Source of the DNA: Lachnoclostridium sp. UBA903
GTDB lineage: Bacteria > Bacillota > Clostridia > Lachnospirales > Lachnospiraceae
Assembly (NCBI GenBank): GCA_002294045.1
Contig: DBEP01000066.1
Location: 73,179-106,089 of the forward strand
Length of the DNA: 32,911 nt
Reading direction: 5' to 3'
Below are positions 32,888 through 32,911 of this stretch, piece after piece (position 1 is the first letter of the stretch; every line of letters starts with the position of its first letter). The notes beneath the pieces are model-generated. The model was given only the letters and a program-made list of their open reading frames with translations, was not told the DNA's origin and ran no database searches. The position numbers and the translations under genes are program-made.

Positions 32888-32911
32888 GGGAAAACACAGG
32901 ATGGGAAATCA

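Noticed and set aside
1..32911. CRISPR array, tRNA, rRNA, prophage or complete insertion sequence
   Set aside because: No regularly spaced repeats, cloverleaf-like sequences, rRNA blocks, phage genes or transposase frames were recognised on reading both strands.

Overview
The window looks like chromosomal DNA of an anaerobic, spore-forming Gram-positive bacterium of the Clostridia, most likely a Lachnospiraceae relative. The grounds are strong AGGAGG-type ribosome sites, AT-rich spacers, ABC sugar importers without their own ATPase (MalF/MalG and LplB/LplC types), large membrane-bound AraC regulators, a Csp-like subtilase and a manganese riboswitch in front of mntP. The species cannot be named from the sequence alone. 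Most genes lie on the minus strand.

Layout. At 0.3-1.1 kb is a GNAT acetyltransferase gene broken by a one-base frameshift. At 1.2-2.7 kb is glycerol kinase. A 0.7-kb spacer follows with a MITE-like element, a 15-bp tandem repeat and a 17-bp inverted repeat. From 14.1 kb down to 3.4 kb (minus strand) runs a carbohydrate-use locus: two ABC permeases, an unrecognised 878-residue protein with heparinase-like architecture, a GH105-type unsaturated glucuronyl/galacturonyl hydrolase, an AraC regulator, a sugar-binding lipoprotein, and past a terminator a GH31 glycosidase. None of the three enzymes has a signal peptide, so the picture is import of an oligosaccharide followed by intracellular breakdown.

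At 14.4-19.6 kb lie a Csp-like subtilisin protease, a GH3 lipoprotein of NagZ type, a DUF4097 membrane-anchored protein and a TetR regulator. The TetR gene has two matching palindromes, one over its own promoter and one on the DUF4097 side, but a pair of repeat elements now separates the second palindrome from DUF4097. At 19.8-24.2 kb are small metabolic genes: GNAT, DUF503, a SagB-type oxidoreductase, a short-chain dehydrogenase, another GNAT and a threonine-aldolase-like PLP enzyme. At 24.4-25.3 kb is mntP with a complete promoter, yybP-ykoY riboswitch and terminator. At 25.4-31.9 kb is an LplABC-type oligosaccharide importer divergent from a membrane-spanning AraC regulator, an arrangement resembling ytcQ-yteP-ytcP/ytdP of Bacillus subtilis. 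The window ends with a UvrC-like GIY-YIG protein that lacks the UvrC C-terminal half.

An outstanding feature is the density of short non-coding repeats. At least five families are visible: a 117-bp and a ~160-bp element found side by side twice; a 175-bp element with perfect 17-bp inverted ends; a 59-bp palindromic element that directly abuts the T-tract of two unrelated terminators; and a ~205-bp element with imperfect inverted ends. No tRNA, rRNA, CRISPR array, prophage or intact transposase gene was seen.
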